From Gracilaria domingensis (lineage: Eukaryota > Rhodophyta > Florideophyceae > Gracilariales > Gracilariaceae), in assembly GCA_022539475.1 (NCBI GenBank), contig VCMS01000139.1, forward strand, positions 306,258 through 370,257: a DNA stretch of 64,000 bases, read 5' to 3'. Below the pieces are notes generated by a model that worked only from the letters and a program-made list of their open reading frames with translations, had not been told where the DNA came from and did not search any database. Of the stretch, positions 62,230 through 64,000 are shown one piece after another. The translations under genes and the position numbers were made by a program. Positions within the stretch are counted from its first letter, which is position 1, and the number at the start of each line of letters is the position of its first letter.

Positions 62230-62387
62230 ATAAAGTGACACGAGAGGTGGGGTGCAGTGAGGATATTGTAGTCAACGCGGTTAGTGGTCATTACAGTGAT
62301 CCTGAGTGGGAATATGGGACAGGGGTGGTCTTCGCTTCCAGTATAGTGGCTAAACCACCTGAGTGAGGACTGGATGGCAGTAAGTGA
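62225..62387 (-). pseudogene. 5' part of the interrupted open frame
   Basis: Open on the minus strand after a TAG at 62388-62390 and continuous in phase with 49874-50270 once the retrotransposon is ignored. It contains MTTNRVDYNILTAPHLSCHF. The TAG sits in a possible 3' splice site (CAAAATTAG), so an earlier exon is possible. Confidence 0.45.
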
Positions 62388-62589
62388 CTAATTTTGAATT
62401 GTATAGCATTTTGACGTTCGAGGTATACATCTATAGGTAGATCGGAAGAGCAGCTTTAATAAATACTGTAAGGTAAGTAGTCTTCTGACGGGATATTAGT
62501 AATGTTGTACTGTATTGAATAGGCCTTAATTCATAGCGCTAGACAGAAGGTAGGAAAACTTCTGGATGCTGCATAAGGAAGTCAAGGTC

Positions 62590-63480
62590 GTCCTGCAATG
62601 ACCTGGTCGGCGATGATAACGCGCTTGAGCCGGCGGGCGTGGACGCCCTTCTCTAGTGTAAGCGATTATGAGGGGACACTAGGACATATCGGGGGTGCCT
62701 GGCCTTTATATACGGCACCTTACAGGGTCCGTAGAATTTTGACTGAAAGGCAGGCCATTTCACGTTGGGATTCAGAGCCTTCCCATGTATCACCAAGACC
62801 TCATCACCGACGTTGAACCGGTGCCCGGACTTGGGGTCGTCTTGTCGATTGGGTTGAGATAGAACTCTGGAAGCTCTGCCTGCGGAATTTGCAAGTAGTT
62901 CATGATGACGATTTAGTGGGGGTTGATCTACGCATGAGAGGGGGTAGGTCGCTGAGCTCAATCCGTTGGGACGCGTGCATACATGAGGCTCAAAAGGTAG
63001 AAACCCGCCACCCAGCCGGCGCCTCCTGTATCCCGTAAAGTATTTGCTCGAGGGCTTCATCCTTCTTGTCCCTTAATTTGAAGATTGTCTATGGCAATCG
63101 ATTTCTTCGATGGTTCCAACCATTCACTTTCAGCACGGCCATTAGACCATAGGGGCATAGGCCACTGGTGGGCTTTGAGGGATATCTCTTTACTTTCCAA
63201 TGTATGCCTCGACTGCCTTGGGCTTTGAAGGAACTGAAGTTGTCGGCACGATCGTCAGCCGGGGGACCAAACGGGAAACGATCTGAGACGAACAAAGTGG
63301 AATGACGGTGGTAGAGGTCATGATTACCGTAGGCCGCGGCAATAGGCCATCTGTATGGTGTTCTAACACAATCAGAGCAAAACGGTTGCCCATTCCTGGT
63401 ATGCCGGAAGGAGGCACCGGCGAAGTCCAGCAGAGAATGCTATGAAATAGACCAGTCAATGGGCTCTTTGTCGTTTTTTT
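62590..63480 (-). pseudogene. Decayed retroelement integrase
   Basis: Minus-strand fragments in several frames. About 63480-63300 recalls an integrase core start (DFAGAS, GNQPFCSD...). About 63240-63070 contains SNGRAESEWLE, like the 'NG.aER' integrase motif. 63060-62653 has FNVGDEVLVIHG and FQSKFYGPCKVPY, an integrase C-terminal SH3/GPY-type module, continuing in another frame as VHARRLKRVIIAD. Stops and shifts break it throughout, so it is an old copy, unrelated in age to the young element beside it. Confidence 0.6.
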
Positions 63481-64000
63481 TTTTTTCTGGCGCGTACTTT
63501 AAGCCGGGGTTGTTGTGAACTGACACCCATCAACAACTGCGAAGCATATGAAACGATGTCGGGGTAACATTCCAGGCCACCAGATCGACTGGACGCAGAT
63601 CCTTAGTAGCCTCCAAGTCGCAATGTCCTATGTCATCAATGAAAGGATTGAGGATGCACGGCGTTGCTTACAGAGGGTACCTACTCTTAATCTTTCTTGG
63701 TACGGCGATAGAAGAAGACCTTCCCAAAGGAAGAACTTCTTCGCAATTCCGTCTTAACCAACGCGCGGAATCTGTAGGCGTCTTCTTCAGGAAAATAATA
63801 AGGCGGCAAGGTACAACTTGGATGTGCGCGCAGAAGGGGCTCCAAGTCATAGACTCGTCGCGTTGTATTCAGTACACCAGACACGTATCATCCTGCTCCG
63901 GTGGATCCCCAACGGCAAAGCGAGAGAGATCAGTCGGCCAAGCCCGTTCTTGTCGCCAGATCTATAGACTATAACGAACTCGTATTCCGCTAGCAGGTCC
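63481..64000. other. Window end, no supported gene
   Basis: Short frames on both strands, possibly more of the decayed element; nothing recognised. Confidence 0.35.

Overview
The window is eukaryotic nuclear DNA, most likely from a red alga. Genes are compact and mostly intronless. The few introns seen are 69-118 bp, with GTAAGT/GTACGT donors and a CTAAC branch motif. Several upstream regions are islands of extremely GC-rich, GCGC-dense DNA. A near-1-kb intronless trehalose-6-phosphate synthase fits this group. The lineage is inferred from gene content and structure only; no species is claimed.

Layout. 0-9 kb is mostly gene-poor, with a MYND zinc-finger gene (3.3-4.4 kb) and a small secreted acidic/aromatic protein (7.7 kb). 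9-26.7 kb is the densest part: a CAP-domain secreted protein with no visible ATG, a solitary 5S rRNA gene, an egghead-like family 2 glycosyltransferase, a secreted Cys-rich protein, a divergent pair sharing a 333-bp GC-rich promoter (a frameshifted basic protein and a coiled-coil protein), a charged disordered protein, a GEX1/KAR5-like karyogamy candidate, a CCHC-knuckle protein and a small SPOC-like protein. 26.7-31 kb looks empty of genes but holds long hairpins. 31-37.2 kb carries two related ionotropic-glutamate-receptor-like membrane proteins with an FkbM-type methyltransferase between them, all on +. 39-48.7 kb has a decayed alpha/beta-hydrolase-like remnant, a secreted SPEP-repeat protein, a bifunctional-looking TPS-TPP whose phosphatase half has lost its catalytic aspartates, a type I membrane protein, and a two-finger C2H2 protein whose start codon is created by splicing.

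50.3-62.2 kb is a complete, very young Ty3/Gypsy chromodomain LTR retrotransposon on the minus strand: LTRs of 974/976 bp, 5-bp target duplication CAATG, PBS, PPT, gag, zinc knuckle, a predicted -1 frameshift pseudoknot, and PR-RT-RH-IN. It also carries a chromodomain ORF detached from pol and a ~617-codon gene on the opposite strand between chromodomain and PPT. It landed inside an older open reading frame, next to a decayed integrase. The two LTRs differ only by single-base homopolymer indels, so some frame breaks in this window (gag/knuckle, antisense gene, the 17.5-18.4 kb gene) may be assembly errors rather than biology.

A recurring unexplained feature is a set of at least eleven near-perfect hairpins (10-29 bp arms), all outside genes. 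No CRISPR array, operon or other prokaryotic feature was seen.
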